Positions 8,039 through 19,638 are shown, numbered from the stretch's first letter. The stretch: 64,000 nucleotides of DNA from Flavobacterium resistens (GCF_900182645.1 NZ_FXTA01000001.1:1054001-1118000), one strand, 5' to 3'. Made by a program: numbers and translations. Notes: generated by a model from the sequence alone, not told the origin.

Positions 8039-9640
8039 TTATTGTTTGATTATTTTTCCTGTTTTATGTAAACCATCGGCATCAAAAGTATAAAAATAAA
8101 GACCGCTGTTTAATGTTTCTACAGAAAGAAATGGATTTTGATTTGTAATTTGTTTTTCAATTACTTTTTGGCCTAAAACCGAAAAAATTGCAACTGAAGC
8201 ACTGTAATTTTCCTCAGGAAATGAAAACGAAATTACTGTTTTTGCTGGATTCGGAAATACTGAAAAAGTCGAATTTATGACAAAATCATTAATGCCTAAA
8301 TTAGCGCCAAAATTTGGAATTCCGTAACCGTAATTAAAATTTGGAGCCGTATAACGATCAGATGATTCTAAAATCATTTGCCTGATTTCTTTGTTTGTTT
8401 TTGTTGGAAACGCTTGCCAAAGACATGCAACCATTCCTGCCATAACAGGACATGAAAAAGAGGTTCCGTCTGCAGTGCCAATATTTCCAGAAGCATCCGA
8501 AACTGTTGTTGCGCTTCCCTGCGCCATAATATCTGGTTTTACCCGATTGTCAAAACTTGGTCCAATAGAACTGAAATCAGATTTTACTTTTGCCGCAGTG
8601 ACTGAACCAATAGCTAGCACTGAAACTGCATCGGCCGGAGCGCCAATATGCGGTTCGGGAGTTCTTCCCTCATTTCCTGCCGAAGCCAATATAATCATTC
8701 CTTTATTGAAGGCGATTTCTGCCCCTCTTGAAATAAAAGTTGTACTACCATTCATATCACTGTATGTATGACTTTCACCGGCTTTATCAAATTCAAAATA
8801 ACCTAAAGAAGTTGTAATAATATCAACTCCAAGACTGTCTGCTATTTCAGCAGCTTCAACCCAAAGCGATTCTTCAATAGGATTTTCTGATGCATCATTT
8901 TCAGTTATAAATAAATAATAGGAAGCATCTGGTGCTGTACCAACTAAAGAATTCTCTTTATAGCCGCCCATTGTCGAAAGTACTAAAGTTCCGTGATCAT
9001 CGCCAGTATAAAAATTGGTATTTCTATTAACGAAATCGTATCCGCCTAAAATTCTGTTATTTGTTTGAAGATTCTGAAAAGGCTGAGCTGTATTCACACC
9101 AGGAAAACCAGCATCTAAAACCGCAATAATTTTTCCTGATCCGGTGTAATTTTGCTTATGTAAAGCCTGTCCATTAAGCATCTGGATTTGATTTGCCGAA
9201 TTTCCATACGCATAATCAATAGTCGTTTTAAGCTTATTTTTTGTTTGAACGGTGCTATTTTGATTAACCTTTTTTCCTGTATTCAGCGTTTTATTTGTGA
9301 AAACTATTTTATCAACAAATGATAATGATTTAAGTACCGAAACATTAGTTTGAGTTCCTCGTATATGAAGCGCATTCAGCCATTTTGATTTAGCCAAAAC
9401 CGTAATTCCTGTGCTTGATTTTATTTGTGAAATATAACTTTTTTCAACAGGAACATCGGCAATATCTAAAGCAATATTTTGAGCTGTTCTTCGAGCTAAA
9501 GAACGCTGTGTCAGCATATCAGAAGGTTTGTCTAAAAAGGATTGCGAACTCGGTTTATCTTTAAAATAAACCCATGCATCTTCTTGCGAAAACATCACAG
9601 AAAAAAAAAGTAATAGAAAAAAGGTGAAACAGTATTTCAT
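8039..9640 (-). CDS. Secreted subtilisin-like serine protease with T9SS sorting domain
   Basis: A 533-residue S8 peptidase. A signal peptide (1-18) leads into an I9-like pro-region (about 20-125). The catalytic triad is visible as IAVLDAGFPG (Asp), GDDHGTLV (His) and DGTSFSCPVMAG (Ser). The last 75 or so residues form a type A T9SS C-terminal domain with VFPNPAKTVISF, LGQKVIEKQI and LNSGLYFY, so the enzyme should be exported by the PorSS/T9SS and released or anchored at the surface. It lies between mnmA (46 bases upstream) and the nitronate monooxygenase gene. Confidence 0.9.
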   Translation of the reverse strand: MKYCFTFFLLLFFSVMFSQEDAWVYFKDKPSSQSFLDKPSDMLTQRSLARRTAQNIALDIADVPVEKSYISQIKSSTGITVLAKSKWLNALHIRGTQTNVSVLKSLSFVDKIVFTNKTLNTGKKVNQNSTVQTKNKLKTTIDYAYGNSANQIQMLNGQALHKQNYTGSGKIIAVLDAGFPGVNTAQPFQNLQTNNRILGGYDFVNRNTNFYTGDDHGTLVLSTMGGYKENSLVGTAPDASYYLFITENDASENPIEESLWVEAAEIADSLGVDIITTSLGYFEFDKAGESHTYSDMNGSTTFISRGAEIAFNKGMIILASAGNEGRTPEPHIGAPADAVSVLAIGSVTAAKVKSDFSSIGPSFDNRVKPDIMAQGSATTVSDASGNIGTADGTSFSCPVMAGMVACLWQAFPTKTNKEIRQMILESSDRYTAPNFNYGYGIPNFGANLGINDFVINSTFSVFPNPAKTVISFSFPEENYSASVAIFSVLGQKVIEKQITNQNPFLSVETLNSGLYFYTFDADGLHKTGKIIKQ

Positions 9641-9685
9641 AGCCTACTTTTTAAAAAGGGAAAATCCCTGTAAAAAAGTATAAAG

Positions 9686-10873
9686 CTAAGAAATTACTCC
9701 CGAACCAACTAATTCATTATCTAAATACCATGCAACAAATTGGCCTTCAGTAATCGCAGATTGAGGTTCATCAAAACGAACATACATTCCGTCTTCAAAT
9801 TGATACAAAATAGCTTTTTGCAAAGGCTGACGATAACGGATTCTTGCCATTACTTCTTTTGTTTCACCTGGTTTTAAAGTCATGTCTTCTCTAACCCAGT
9901 GAATTTCAGAATTTCCAACAAATAATGCTTTTTTAAATAAACCTGGATGATTACTCGATAAACCTGTATAAATGGTATTTGTATCAACATCAGTAGCAAT
10001 TACAAATAAAGGATCTGTGGTTCCTCCAACATTTAACCCTTTTCTTTGTCCTACAGTAAAATAATGAGCACCTTGATGTTTTCCAACTATTTTGCCCATT
10101 GTTGGCAGATAATTCAGTTTTCTAGATTCGATTTTTAATTGCTCTTCTAAAGATAATCCAGAAATATCTTCAACTTCATAAATCGGGTCATTTTTATCAA
10201 TCTGAACGATTTTGCCATCTTTTGGCTGTAATTTCTGTTGCAAAAATTCCGGCAAACGAACTTTCCCGATAAAACATAATCCTTGTGAATCTTTCTTTTC
10301 AGCGGTTACCAATTCCATTTCAGCAGCAATTTCTCGTACTTCTGGTTTAGTTAAAGCTCCAATTGGAAACAATGCTTTTGACAATTGCTCTTGCGACAAC
10401 TGACATAAAAAATACGATTGATCTTTATTAATGTCATTTCCTGCAATTAATTGATAAACAGGTCTGCCATCAACTTCAATTTCATTTTTTTGACAATAAT
10501 GTCCAGTTGCCACATAATCAGCACCTAGACTTAAGGCAATTTTCATGAAAACATCAAATTTGATTTCGCGGTTACAAAGCACGTCAGGATTTGGAGTTCT
10601 TCCCTTTTCGTATTCGTTGAACATATAATCAACGATTTTTTCTTTGTATTCCTCGCTTAAATCAACAGTCTGAAACGGTATTCCAAGTTTTTCTGCTACT
10701 AATAAAGCATCATTACTATCTTCTAACCAAGGACATTCGTTAGAAATAGTAACTGAATCATCATGCCAGTTTTTCATAAAAAGGCCAATAACTTCGTATC
10801 CTTGTTGCTGCAATAAGTAAGCAGCAACACTAGAATCTACTCCACCAGAAAGTCCAACAACTACACGTTTCAT
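9686..10873 (-). CDS. mnmA: tRNA-specific 2-thiouridylase MnmA
   Basis: A 395-residue cytosolic enzyme that thiolates U34 of tRNA-Lys, -Glu and -Gln using ATP and a sulfur relay. It opens with the PP-loop [12 protein letters not shown]. The two catalytic cysteines are in [10 protein letters not shown] and SQGLCFIG, and the C-terminal beta-barrel carries RYRQPLQKA. Length is usual, although this version has an insertion after residue 215 ([19 protein letters not shown]) typical of Bacteroidota homologues. It is the first gene of the leftward run with subtilase and nitronate monooxygenase. A TATCTTTG -7 element lies upstream. Confidence 0.95.
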   Translation of the reverse strand: MKRVVVGLSGGVDSSVAAYLLQQQGYEVIGLFMKNWHDDSVTISNECPWLEDSNDALLVAEKLGIPFQTVDLSEEYKEKIVDYMFNEYEKGRTPNPDVLCNREIKFDVFMKIALSLGADYVATGHYCQKNEIEVDGRPVYQLIAGNDINKDQSYFLCQLSQEQLSKALFPIGALTKPEVREIAAEMELVTAEKKDSQGLCFIGKVRLPEFLQQKLQPKDGKIVQIDKNDPIYEVEDISGLSLEEQLKIESRKLNYLPTMGKIVGKHQGAHYFTVGQRKGLNVGGTTDPLFVIATDVDTNTIYTGLSSNHPGLFKKALFVGNSEIHWVREDMTLKPGETKEVMARIRYRQPLQKAILYQFEDGMYVRFDEPQSAITEGQFVAWYLDNELVGSGVIS

Positions 10874-10902
10874 TCTAAATCGTTTATATTTTTACAAGGG
10901 TG

Positions 10903-10910
10903 CAAAGATA
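10903..10910 (-). promoter_or_regulatory. Probable -7 promoter element of mnmA
   Basis: On the minus strand TATCTTTG matches TAnnTTTG and would give a leader of about 25 bases. No TTG is found at -33, so the call rests on one element. Confidence 0.4.
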
Positions 10911-11016
10911 AGCCAAATAATAGAAAATTATAGTCGTTTTGATTAGTTTATATAATCCCGCAGTAGACAAAACCTATCGTTTTTTTTAATTACTTTTAAT
11001 AATCAATAAAAATGTC

Positions 11017-12894
11017 ATGCAAAAACTTGTTTACAGCTTAATTTTTCTCTTTTTGACCGCATCTTTGAGTGCTCAGCGATTCCGTGCTTCGTTACCAGAT
11101 TATGAATCTTATAAAGCTTTTAAAGGTAAACCACTATCTGATAAATTCTCCAATATTGAGTCTGTTAAAATTGTTTACGATTTGAGGCAGAAAAAAATGT
11201 ACTACTTTAACAGCCAACTTATTTCGCATCATTATCAATTTGCAACTGAGTATCTGGGTTATGACAAAGATATCGACGTATTTAATAATGAAAATTACAG
11301 CGATAGTGAAAAAGACAGAGACTATTTGCTTGGGAATTTAAATCACATTAAAGGAACAGAAAAATGGATTTTTGAGCTTGCAGCTTCAGATCATATGAAA
11401 GTTTCACAAATTGAATGGTTTTATAATCAGGTAAAAAATAGCTCTTTTATTGGCGACAATCTTAAATTTTATTTGAATGATCCTGAGAAAATAGCCTTAT
11501 TTCAAGAAGGAAAATTTAAAATTCCCTGTGTAAAATCAGATTATATTTTTAACGAAATTACCTATCAGCAAGTTGCCGGCGGATCAGCAATTGGAATCCT
11601 CAAACAATACAAAATAAAGGATTTAGAGAAAATTAAACCCAATCCGGATGAAATTATTATCCTTGACGGAACTCCAAACATATTACCAGAGGCGAAGGGC
11701 ATGATTGTAAACGAACTTCAAACTCCGCTGAGTCATTTAGTGCTTTTGGGTAAAAACCGAAAAATCCCCATAATGGCTTATAAAAACATTGATAAAGACA
11801 ACACTATCAAAAGATTGCTTTCTAAAAAAGTAGAATTCAAAACTGAAATTGATACTTTTTATTTGAAAGAAACAACAAAAAAAATCACTCAAAAAAATAC
11901 TTCAAAAAAGAAAATACTAACAATCGACAATTCAGTAACTGACATAATTGATCTTTCTTCGATTCCAAAAAAAGGAGTAAATTATATTGGTTCAAAAGCG
12001 CAAAATATGGCATATTTAATTGCTATTTCAAAAGATACGCCTTTTAAAACTCCTGAAAATGCTCATGCCATTCCTTTTTATTATTATACAAAACATATTC
12101 AGAAACCTTCTATTTCTGTTTTAATAAATGAGTTGCTTAATTATCCGAAAAAGGATTCAATAGCTTGGAGAAATAAAAAGCTAAAAGAAATTCGGGAAGC
12201 TATCAAAACAGAAAAAATTGATCCAGAGTTAATTGCAAAACTAAATCAGACTTTTAAAAATGCTTCTTTTAAAAATTTCAGATTCAGATCATCAACAAAT
12301 GCAGAAGATTTAGATGATTTTAATGGCGCCGGATTGTATGATTCTAAAACGGGAATTTTAGGCGACAGCATAAAAAGTTTCGAAAAAGCAATCAAACAAG
12401 TTTGGGCGAGTGTATGGAACGAAGCTTCTTATAATGAAAGAGAACTTTTTGGAATCGATCAACAACAAATTGCAATGGGAGTTTTAGTACATCGTTCTTT
12501 TCCTGAGGAAATTGCCAATGGAGTTGTAATTACAAAAAATATATTCCGAAGAAACTTTCCCGGATTTACGGTCAATGTTCAAAAGGGAGAAAATTCAGTT
12601 GTAAAACCTGAAAAAGGAGAAGTTTGCGAACAATTTACTGCTTATCATATCAACGAAGGAAACGATGATGAAGATTTTGAAATTGATTATACCTCAAACT
12701 CAAATTTAAACAATAACGAGCCATTACTAACACGAAAAGAGATGAACCGGCTTTATATTGTCAGCAAAACAATCGAATCAAAAATGTATCGATATTGGCG
12801 CAAAAACCAATTTCATCCTGTAGATATTGAGTTTAAAATTGTTGGCGAAAACAGGGATTTATATATCAAACAAGTTAGGCCTTTTAATGAATAA
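11017..12894 (+). CDS. Exported dikinase-like protein: phosphohistidine domain followed by PEP/pyruvate-dikinase ATP-grasp
   Basis: A 625-residue protein with a Sec-type signal sequence (1-19, ending SLSAQ). Residues 20-200 are unrecognised. Residues about 215-262 resemble the swivelling phosphohistidine domain, with TPLSHLVLLGKNRKIPIMAY holding the likely phosphorylated His240. Residues about 320-625 match the dikinase ATP-grasp (GSKAQNMAYL, FRSSTNAEDLDDFNGAGLYD, KQVWASVWNEAS, and the C-terminal DIEFK and IKQVRPF). The His-domain-before-ATP-grasp order and wording resemble plant-type glucan water dikinases, not PEP synthase, where ATP-grasp comes first. There is no PEP barrel. Family is well supported. 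Substrate and an exported location for an ATP-using enzyme remain open questions. Confidence 0.72.
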   Translation: MQKLVYSLIFLFLTASLSAQRFRASLPDYESYKAFKGKPLSDKFSNIESVKIVYDLRQKKMYYFNSQLISHHYQFATEYLGYDKDIDVFNNENYSDSEKDRDYLLGNLNHIKGTEKWIFELAASDHMKVSQIEWFYNQVKNSSFIGDNLKFYLNDPEKIALFQEGKFKIPCVKSDYIFNEITYQQVAGGSAIGILKQYKIKDLEKIKPNPDEIIILDGTPNILPEAKGMIVNELQTPLSHLVLLGKNRKIPIMAYKNIDKDNTIKRLLSKKVEFKTEIDTFYLKETTKKITQKNTSKKKILTIDNSVTDIIDLSSIPKKGVNYIGSKAQNMAYLIAISKDTPFKTPENAHAIPFYYYTKHIQKPSISVLINELLNYPKKDSIAWRNKKLKEIREAIKTEKIDPELIAKLNQTFKNASFKNFRFRSSTNAEDLDDFNGAGLYDSKTGILGDSIKSFEKAIKQVWASVWNEASYNERELFGIDQQQIAMGVLVHRSFPEEIANGVVITKNIFRRNFPGFTVNVQKGENSVVKPEKGEVCEQFTAYHINEGNDDEDFEIDYTSNSNLNNNEPLLTRKEMNRLYIVSKTIESKMYRYWRKNQFHPVDIEFKIVGENRDLYIKQVRPFNE

Positions 12895-13452
12895 TCAATA
12901 AAAAACTTGTAGATCGATTTCGTTTGTAATCGTATTTACGAGAATTATTTTGAATTCAAAATCAGAGATTTGGATCTTTTCTTCAATTGTTTTTCTTATG
13001 TTTCCATTATTCAATGAAAAATTGCTTTCAACCGAAATTTTCAAATCGACTGTGTTCAAATATTTTGAAACTTTCCTGTTGACAATAAGTGAAGCTGCAA
13101 TATAAAATCCGATAATGATCAACTGAAAAAACAAAAGAACTTCGATTTTTTCATACGGATACATGATATCTAAAATCGAAAGCGTGATTGTCGCAAAAAG
13201 AAAAATAATTGCATTTACGGTAAAAGATTGTGTCCTGAATCGTAAAATGGAAAAAATAGCAAATAAGCCAAAACCTATTCCAACTCCAATTTCAATTTTG
13301 GTAAACAAATAACACAGTGAAAAAGTACACAACCCAACAATGACCATCAATGGATTTATGGTTTCGTTATCTTTTCTGTTTGAGAAAAAATACAAAACCA
13401 AAATTGAAAAAAACAATAATAAAAATCTACCTATTAGTTCGTTTAAATTCAT
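12895..13452 (-). CDS. DUF4956 family membrane protein
   Basis: A 185-residue protein with four hydrophobic segments in the first 125 residues and a soluble C-terminal domain of about 60 residues. GFGLFAIFSILRFRT in the third segment is the hallmark of DUF4956. The family is often found near polyphosphate polymerase (VTC-like) or CotH genes, but neither is here. Its stop codon abuts that of the convergent dikinase-like gene with no gap. Function unknown. The cytoplasmic tail could be a ligand-sensing domain, by analogy only. Confidence 0.72.
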   Translation of the reverse strand: MNLNELIGRFLLLFFSILVLYFFSNRKDNETINPLMVIVGLCTFSLCYLFTKIEIGVGIGFGLFAIFSILRFRTQSFTVNAIIFLFATITLSILDIMYPYEKIEVLLFFQLIIIGFYIAASLIVNRKVSKYLNTVDLKISVESNFSLNNGNIRKTIEEKIQISDFEFKIILVNTITNEIDLQVFY

Positions 13453-13489
13453 TTTTTCAAAGTGTTAGACAATCAAATTTAAAAAAAGT

Positions 13490-13545
13490 TTGCCACGAAT
13501 TCACGATTTTTTTCATTCTAAAATTAATTCGTGAATTCGTGGCAA
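13490..13545. repeat. Dispersed inverted repeat, family B
   Basis: TTGCCACGAATTCACGA (13490-13506) is the exact reverse complement of TCGTGAATTCGTGGCAA (13529-13545), giving 17-base arms with a 22-base spacer. It lies in the gap between two minus-strand genes, where it could act as a terminator of the MORN-repeat gene. Confidence 0.7.
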
Positions 13546-13574
13546 AAAAATATTTTTCTTTCCAGCAGTTTAAT

Positions 13575-14279
13575 TTATTCCATTTTAGGCTTAGAGTCTG
13601 CCTGGTAATTGCTTTTTGGGTCGCTCATATTAACTTCTTTGGTTAATTTTCCTTTTAAGTAAAACTGCCATCTTCCGACTTTTTTTCCATTCAGAAATTT
13701 CCCTTTAGAAGCCATTACACCATCCGAATCATAAAAAATTGCGTCGCCATTATATAAATTATCTTTAAAAATTGATTGCTCTAAAAGAATCGCATTTTGC
13801 CCATATTTTTTATAAATACCTTCTTTCAAACCATTCTTATAGGTCATTTCTTCGGCAATTTTCGCATCTGGATAATAAACAGATCTTATACCTTCGAGCT
13901 TTCCATTTTTGTAATTTTCAAGTGTCATCACAACCTTTGATGCTTTGTGGTAATATTTCCATTCGCCTTCACGCGATTTTCCAATTTCTTTTCCCTCACT
14001 TACTTTGTTTTTATTTTGATCGTAAAAAATCGTGTACGAACTTCCGTCATTTGCAGTAAAATCACGACTTGCAATTACGTCACCTTTTTTAGTGTCATCA
14101 AAAAACTTAAAAATTCCGGTTTCTTTTCCGTGATCAAAAGTTCCTTCATAACGAGGACGTTTAGAGATTTCATATGTTCCTTTCCAAACCCCATCCTTTT
14201 TTCCGTTAGAATCAACTTTATTAAAATCCTGAGAAAAAGCTACACTACTTATTAAAAATAATATCCAAAATTTTTTCAT
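13575..14279 (-). CDS. Secreted MORN-repeat (YwqK-type) protein
   Basis: A 234-residue protein with a Sec signal (1-16, ending AFSQ). The rest is a string of about seven MORN_2-like repeats of roughly 23 residues built on the pattern GxxxGxWKxY/FY, for example GKSREGEWKYY, GLKEGIYKKYG and GKKVGRWQFY. Databases often call these YwqK family antitoxins, but no toxin gene is adjacent and the protein is exported, so that label should not be taken literally. Periplasmic or outer membrane location is likely. Role unknown. Upstream is a -7 element TACTTTTG (14331-14324). Confidence 0.75.
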   Translation of the reverse strand: MKKFWILFLISSVAFSQDFNKVDSNGKKDGVWKGTYEISKRPRYEGTFDHGKETGIFKFFDDTKKGDVIASRDFTANDGSSYTIFYDQNKNKVSEGKEIGKSREGEWKYYHKASKVVMTLENYKNGKLEGIRSVYYPDAKIAEEMTYKNGLKEGIYKKYGQNAILLEQSIFKDNLYNGDAIFYDSDGVMASKGKFLNGKKVGRWQFYLKGKLTKEVNMSDPKSNYQADSKPKME

Positions 14280-14586
14280 AATTCGTTTTTCTTTATAACA
14301 ACAAATATTCAGTTTTAGTATTGCAAAAGTATAACCAATTTTACTTTTATCCTGATTTTTAAAGGCTCAAAATTTATTTTAAATATTGTTTACTTTTTAT
14401 TTGGTTAATTAAAAACACAAAAACTACACAACAGCACAAAACACAACCAAATTACTAATAATCAACATTTTAAACTTTTAAACAAAAGAGTTAAATCTTT
14501 ATTAAATTTAATATTTGTTTAATATTTTATCAAAAATGTTAAACAAAATTTATAATTTAGCCAGACAAACGAAAAAAAACAATATC
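14280..14586. other. Divergent intergenic region between the MORN-repeat and fasciclin genes
   Basis: This 307-base AT-rich region should hold two divergent promoters. On the minus strand TACTTTTG (14331-14324) fits the -7 consensus for the MORN gene, with a leader of about 40 bases. For the fasciclin gene I see several weak TATTTG/TTTAAT words near 14500-14520 but no confident promoter. No hairpin or operator-like palindrome stands out. Confidence 0.4.
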
Positions 14587-15561
14587 ATGAAAACAATTAA
14601 AATTAAATTAATTGCTTTTTTAGCGTTAATTACTTTCGTCACTGTTTCCTGCAACAATGATGACGATTCCAGTCAGACTCCCCAAACAATTGTATCAATT
14701 GCGCAAGCAAATCCAAATTTAAGCTCTTTAACTGCTGCCTTACAAAAAGCAGATTTAGCCACAACATTAAAATCTTCTGGTTCCTTCACTGTTTTTGCCC
14801 CAACAAATGCAGCCTTTAGTGCTTTTTTAACTGCAAACGGATATGCCGACCTCAATGCCGTGCCTGTTCCTATACTTAAGGAAATATTATTAAATCATGT
14901 TTTAAGTACTAAAGTAAAATCAACTGAAATTGCAACAGGTTATGTAAAAACTCTGGCCAAAGGAGGTGCTTCAACCACAAACAACATAAGTATGTATCTC
15001 GAAAAAAATTCTGGTGTTGATATTAATGGTGGAAAAACAAATGGCGGAGCAACGGTGACTATTGCTGATATCCCTGCTTCTAATGGCATTATACATGTTG
15101 TAGATGGCGTAATTGGTCTGCCAACTATTGTAAATCATGCAATTGCCAATAAAAATTTCACTACTCTTGTAGCGGCTTTAACTTACAATCCATCGTCAGG
15201 ATTTGCCGGAATTTTATCAGGAACTCCTAGTTCACCTTTCACTGTTTTTGCTCCAACTAATACTGCTTTTTCGAGTTTTTTAACTGAAACTGGATATTCT
15301 GGACTTGCTGCCATACCTGCTAATGTTTTAGAAACAACCCTAAAATATCATGTGGTTGCCGGTGCAAATGTATTATCAAGTTCTTTGACAAACGGACAAA
15401 TCGTAAGCACTTTTGCTGGACAGAATTTTACGATTGGATTAACCGGCGGAGCAAAAATTACTGATGCAAACAACAGAGTCAGTAATATTATAGCTACTGA
15501 TGTACAATGTTCAAATGGAGTTATTCATGTAATTGATAAAGTCCTATTGCCTAAATTTTAA
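14587..15561 (+). CDS. Fasciclin-domain lipoprotein (two FAS1 domains)
   Basis: A 324-residue lipoprotein from the ATG at 14587 (MKTIKIKLIAFLALI). The open frame starts 24 codons earlier, but that would bury the signal peptide. The lipobox TVSC is followed by NNDDDSS, an acidic patch like the Bacteroidota export signal that sends lipoproteins to the cell surface. Two FAS1 domains follow at about 30-175 and 180-324, each with the FTVFAPTNxAFxxFL motif and a closing GVIHVIDxVLLP-type motif. FAS1 proteins mediate adhesion. A surface adhesion or matrix role is likely. A strong hairpin terminates it. Confidence 0.85.
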   Translation: MKTIKIKLIAFLALITFVTVSCNNDDDSSQTPQTIVSIAQANPNLSSLTAALQKADLATTLKSSGSFTVFAPTNAAFSAFLTANGYADLNAVPVPILKEILLNHVLSTKVKSTEIATGYVKTLAKGGASTTNNISMYLEKNSGVDINGGKTNGGATVTIADIPASNGIIHVVDGVIGLPTIVNHAIANKNFTTLVAALTYNPSSGFAGILSGTPSSPFTVFAPTNTAFSSFLTETGYSGLAAIPANVLETTLKYHVVAGANVLSSSLTNGQIVSTFAGQNFTIGLTGGAKITDANNRVSNIIATDVQCSNGVIHVIDKVLLPKF

Positions 15562-15564
15562 CCA

Positions 15565-15606
15565 CAAAAAAACCGTCTCGTTAAAAAAACGAGACGGTTT
15601 TTTTTA
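15565..15606. terminator. Bidirectional terminator between the fasciclin gene and yidC
   Basis: AAAACCGTCTCGTT pairs with AACGAGACGGTTTT across a five-A loop, with A-runs and T-runs on either side, so it works for the plus-strand fasciclin gene and the convergent yidC. Confidence 0.85.
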
Positions 15607-15620
15607 TATAATAAGTAAAA

Positions 15621-17534
15621 TTATTTCTTTTTATTCTGAGCTTTTGCTGCTTCTTGCTGTTCCATAACTTCTTGAAGACGTTGCTGGAATTTACTTGGCT
15701 TTTTTGGCTCTTTTTGTTTGTTTTCCTGAATTTGAGCGTGAATTTTATTACTGTCCACGATATAATTCTTAATCACAAACATAATTCCAATTGTAATTAA
15801 GTTTGAAATAAAGTTATACAAACTCAAACCAGCACCGTAATTATTGAAGAAAAGCAACATCATTAATGGCGAAACATAAATCATGATTTTCATCATCTTC
15901 GCCATATCCGGCATTCCTTCCTGTTGAGGCGCAGCCATTTGCTGATCTCCAGAAGTCATTTTCATATAGAAGAAAATTGCAACCGCAGCTAAGATTGGGA
16001 ATAAACTAATATGATCTCCATAAACAGGTATTGTAAATGGTAATTTTACAACAGCATCAAATGATGATAAATCGTCTGCCCAAAGGAAACCTTTTTGTCT
16101 CAACTCAAAAGCTGCCGGGAAAAACTGGAACGATGCATACATAAAAGGAAGCTGAATCAAAGCCGGGATACATCCTGCCATTGGGTTTACTCCTGCTTTG
16201 TTGTACAGTTTCATTGTTTCCTGTTGCTTTTTCATTGGGTCTTTTTTGTATTTTTCTCCCAACTCTGTAATATCAGGTCTTAAAACTTTCATTTTTGCCT
16301 GAGACAAGAAAGATTTATAGGTAATTGGCGACATAGCCAATTTGATGATAATCGTAAAAATGATAATCGCAATACCTAATGACAATCCGATTGTTGAACT
16401 TAAGAACCCGAACAATGGAATAAAAATCCATTTGTTGATCCATCCAAAAATCCCCCATCCTAATGGAATAATTTTTTCAAAATTTTTGTCGTAAGCTTTT
16501 AATGTTTTATAATCTGCCGGACCAAAATACAAGCTCATTTTATAGTCAACTTCTCCATTTGAGAATGCTAAAGGCAAATTAGCTCTGAATTGTTTTGTAA
16601 AAACAGTATCAATTTTTTCGTCTTTAACTAAGTTATCTGATTGCAATTTTGAAGTTTCAAAAGGCTTTTCAGTTGCTAGAATTGTAGTGAAGAAATGCTG
16701 TTTAAAAGCAACAAAGCTAACTTTTTCAGGAGTTTCCTCTTTTCCTTGTCCTGTAGAATTTACATTACTGTATTTTGATTCTTCGTATTTGTAATCAATC
16801 TGAGAAAAACGATTCTCATACGAAATACTTTTTTCGTTTCTGTATGTTCTTAAATCCCATTGTAAATCCAATGGTTTAGAAGAATTTAAAACTTTATTCA
16901 ATCCTTGAGAACGAACGTCAAAACCAACTAAATAATCATTTGGTTTTAAAACATATTTGTACTCTAAAAATTCATTAGCCCCTGCTTTCAAACGCATTGA
17001 CAAAACTTGATCTGCTCCAACTTTTTCTAATGTTGGCTCAAAATACAAATCTTTAGAATTTAAAGTTCTGTTGTCAGCAGTCTGTAACTGAATATTTAAG
17101 TTTGAATTATTGTCTTTAATTAACTCAACTAATTGTTTAGACCCTTTTTTAAACTTTTCGAATTCTTTTAAAGTTGCCTCAACGATGTAACCACCCTTAT
17201 TAGCAATTTTTAATTTAATCTTTTCGTTTTCGATTGTTGTAAAAGATTCTTTTGCAGAAGGAAGCGTTGCAGAATAAGCAAAACCACCTAAAGTTTTTTG
17301 CAATTGCGCTAATTGAACAGTATCACCAGGTGTTGCAGCTGTTACTGGTGCAACAACAGTTTTAGCTTTATCAGCTTTTGCTTGAGCTTCTTGTTTAGCA
17401 ACTAATTCTTTCTTGGCTTTTTCAGCAGCAATTTCCTTCTCAGAAGGTTGATTTTGGTACATAATCCAAATCAAAATTCCAAATATCAATACAAAACCAA
17501 TGATTGAATTAAGGTCTAATTTTTTTTCTTCCAT
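15621..17534 (-). CDS. yidC: Membrane protein insertase YidC
   Basis: A 637-residue inner membrane insertase/chaperone that works with SecYEG or alone. An N-terminal helix (about 10-24) is followed by a linker rich in Lys and Ala, a large periplasmic domain (about 75-350) with the FxFxKQHFFTTIL stretch, and the conserved five-helix core starting near 365. That core includes SPITYKSFLSQAKMKVLRP, GVNPMAGCIPALIQLPFMYASF and the late NLITIGIMFVIKNYIV helix. The tail is charged. Length is typical for Bacteroidota. It follows pyrG by 79 bases in the same direction, a pairing common in flavobacteria as I recall. Confidence 0.96.
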   Translation of the reverse strand: MEEKKLDLNSIIGFVLIFGILIWIMYQNQPSEKEIAAEKAKKELVAKQEAQAKADKAKTVVAPVTAATPGDTVQLAQLQKTLGGFAYSATLPSAKESFTTIENEKIKLKIANKGGYIVEATLKEFEKFKKGSKQLVELIKDNNSNLNIQLQTADNRTLNSKDLYFEPTLEKVGADQVLSMRLKAGANEFLEYKYVLKPNDYLVGFDVRSQGLNKVLNSSKPLDLQWDLRTYRNEKSISYENRFSQIDYKYEESKYSNVNSTGQGKEETPEKVSFVAFKQHFFTTILATEKPFETSKLQSDNLVKDEKIDTVFTKQFRANLPLAFSNGEVDYKMSLYFGPADYKTLKAYDKNFEKIIPLGWGIFGWINKWIFIPLFGFLSSTIGLSLGIAIIIFTIIIKLAMSPITYKSFLSQAKMKVLRPDITELGEKYKKDPMKKQQETMKLYNKAGVNPMAGCIPALIQLPFMYASFQFFPAAFELRQKGFLWADDLSSFDAVVKLPFTIPVYGDHISLFPILAAVAIFFYMKMTSGDQQMAAPQQEGMPDMAKMMKIMIYVSPLMMLLFFNNYGAGLSLYNFISNLITIGIMFVIKNYIVDSNKIHAQIQENKQKEPKKPSKFQQRLQEVMEQQEAAKAQNKKK

Positions 17535-17613
17535 TATTAATTAAAAAAGTTATTCGTTTGAGGCTATTAGTATTCGTTTAATTTAAAAGTTACAGTCTCT
17601 TAGAATATAATTA

Positions 17614-19299
<1,686 letters not shown>

Positions 19300-19638
19300 T
19301 AGAGAATGAGATAATTTTGTAAATTTTTAAACAAATCGATTAGTTGTTTCTGTAATCGATAATTTTAAGTTTTAATTGGGAATATTTTTGAAGAATGTCC
19401 TTATTTCTGAGTTTAAAATATTTAGAAAGGGCTTTAAAATAAAGAAGCATATTGATGAACGTTACTATAAGGCAGTTTTTAAAGCAAAAAAAAAATATTA
19501 TAATTTAAAAAACACTGACTTGTACACATTTATGAATTCAGGCTTGAATTCTGTGGTATCACTTTGTTTTTGGAAATTATAATATTTTTGTATTTCAAAC
19601 TTAAATAAAAAAAATCAAACTTGCAAAGATTTTTCCTA
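19300..19638. other. AT-rich intergenic region upstream of pyrG
   Basis: Some 340 bases between the pyrG promoter and the stop of the DUF3820 gene. It contains one open stretch of 68 codons (19376-19582) starting with TTG. Its composition follows that of non-coding AT-rich DNA and there is no recognisable motif, so I do not call it. No stable hairpin, palindrome or riboswitch-like element was found. Confidence 0.35.

Noticed and set aside
8391..8771. Plus-strand open frame of 126 codons inside the subtilase gene
   Set aside because: Antisense shadow of a well-supported protease. No recognisable domain or promoter.
13575..14279. Toxin-antitoxin system suggested by the YwqK-antitoxin label
   Set aside because: The protein is exported and made of MORN repeats, and neither neighbour is toxin-like. 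The label is a database habit.
19376..19582. 68-codon open frame upstream of pyrG
   Set aside because: It starts with TTG, lies in AT-rich intergenic DNA and shows no motif or conserved-looking composition. Lys/Tyr/Phe richness follows from base composition.
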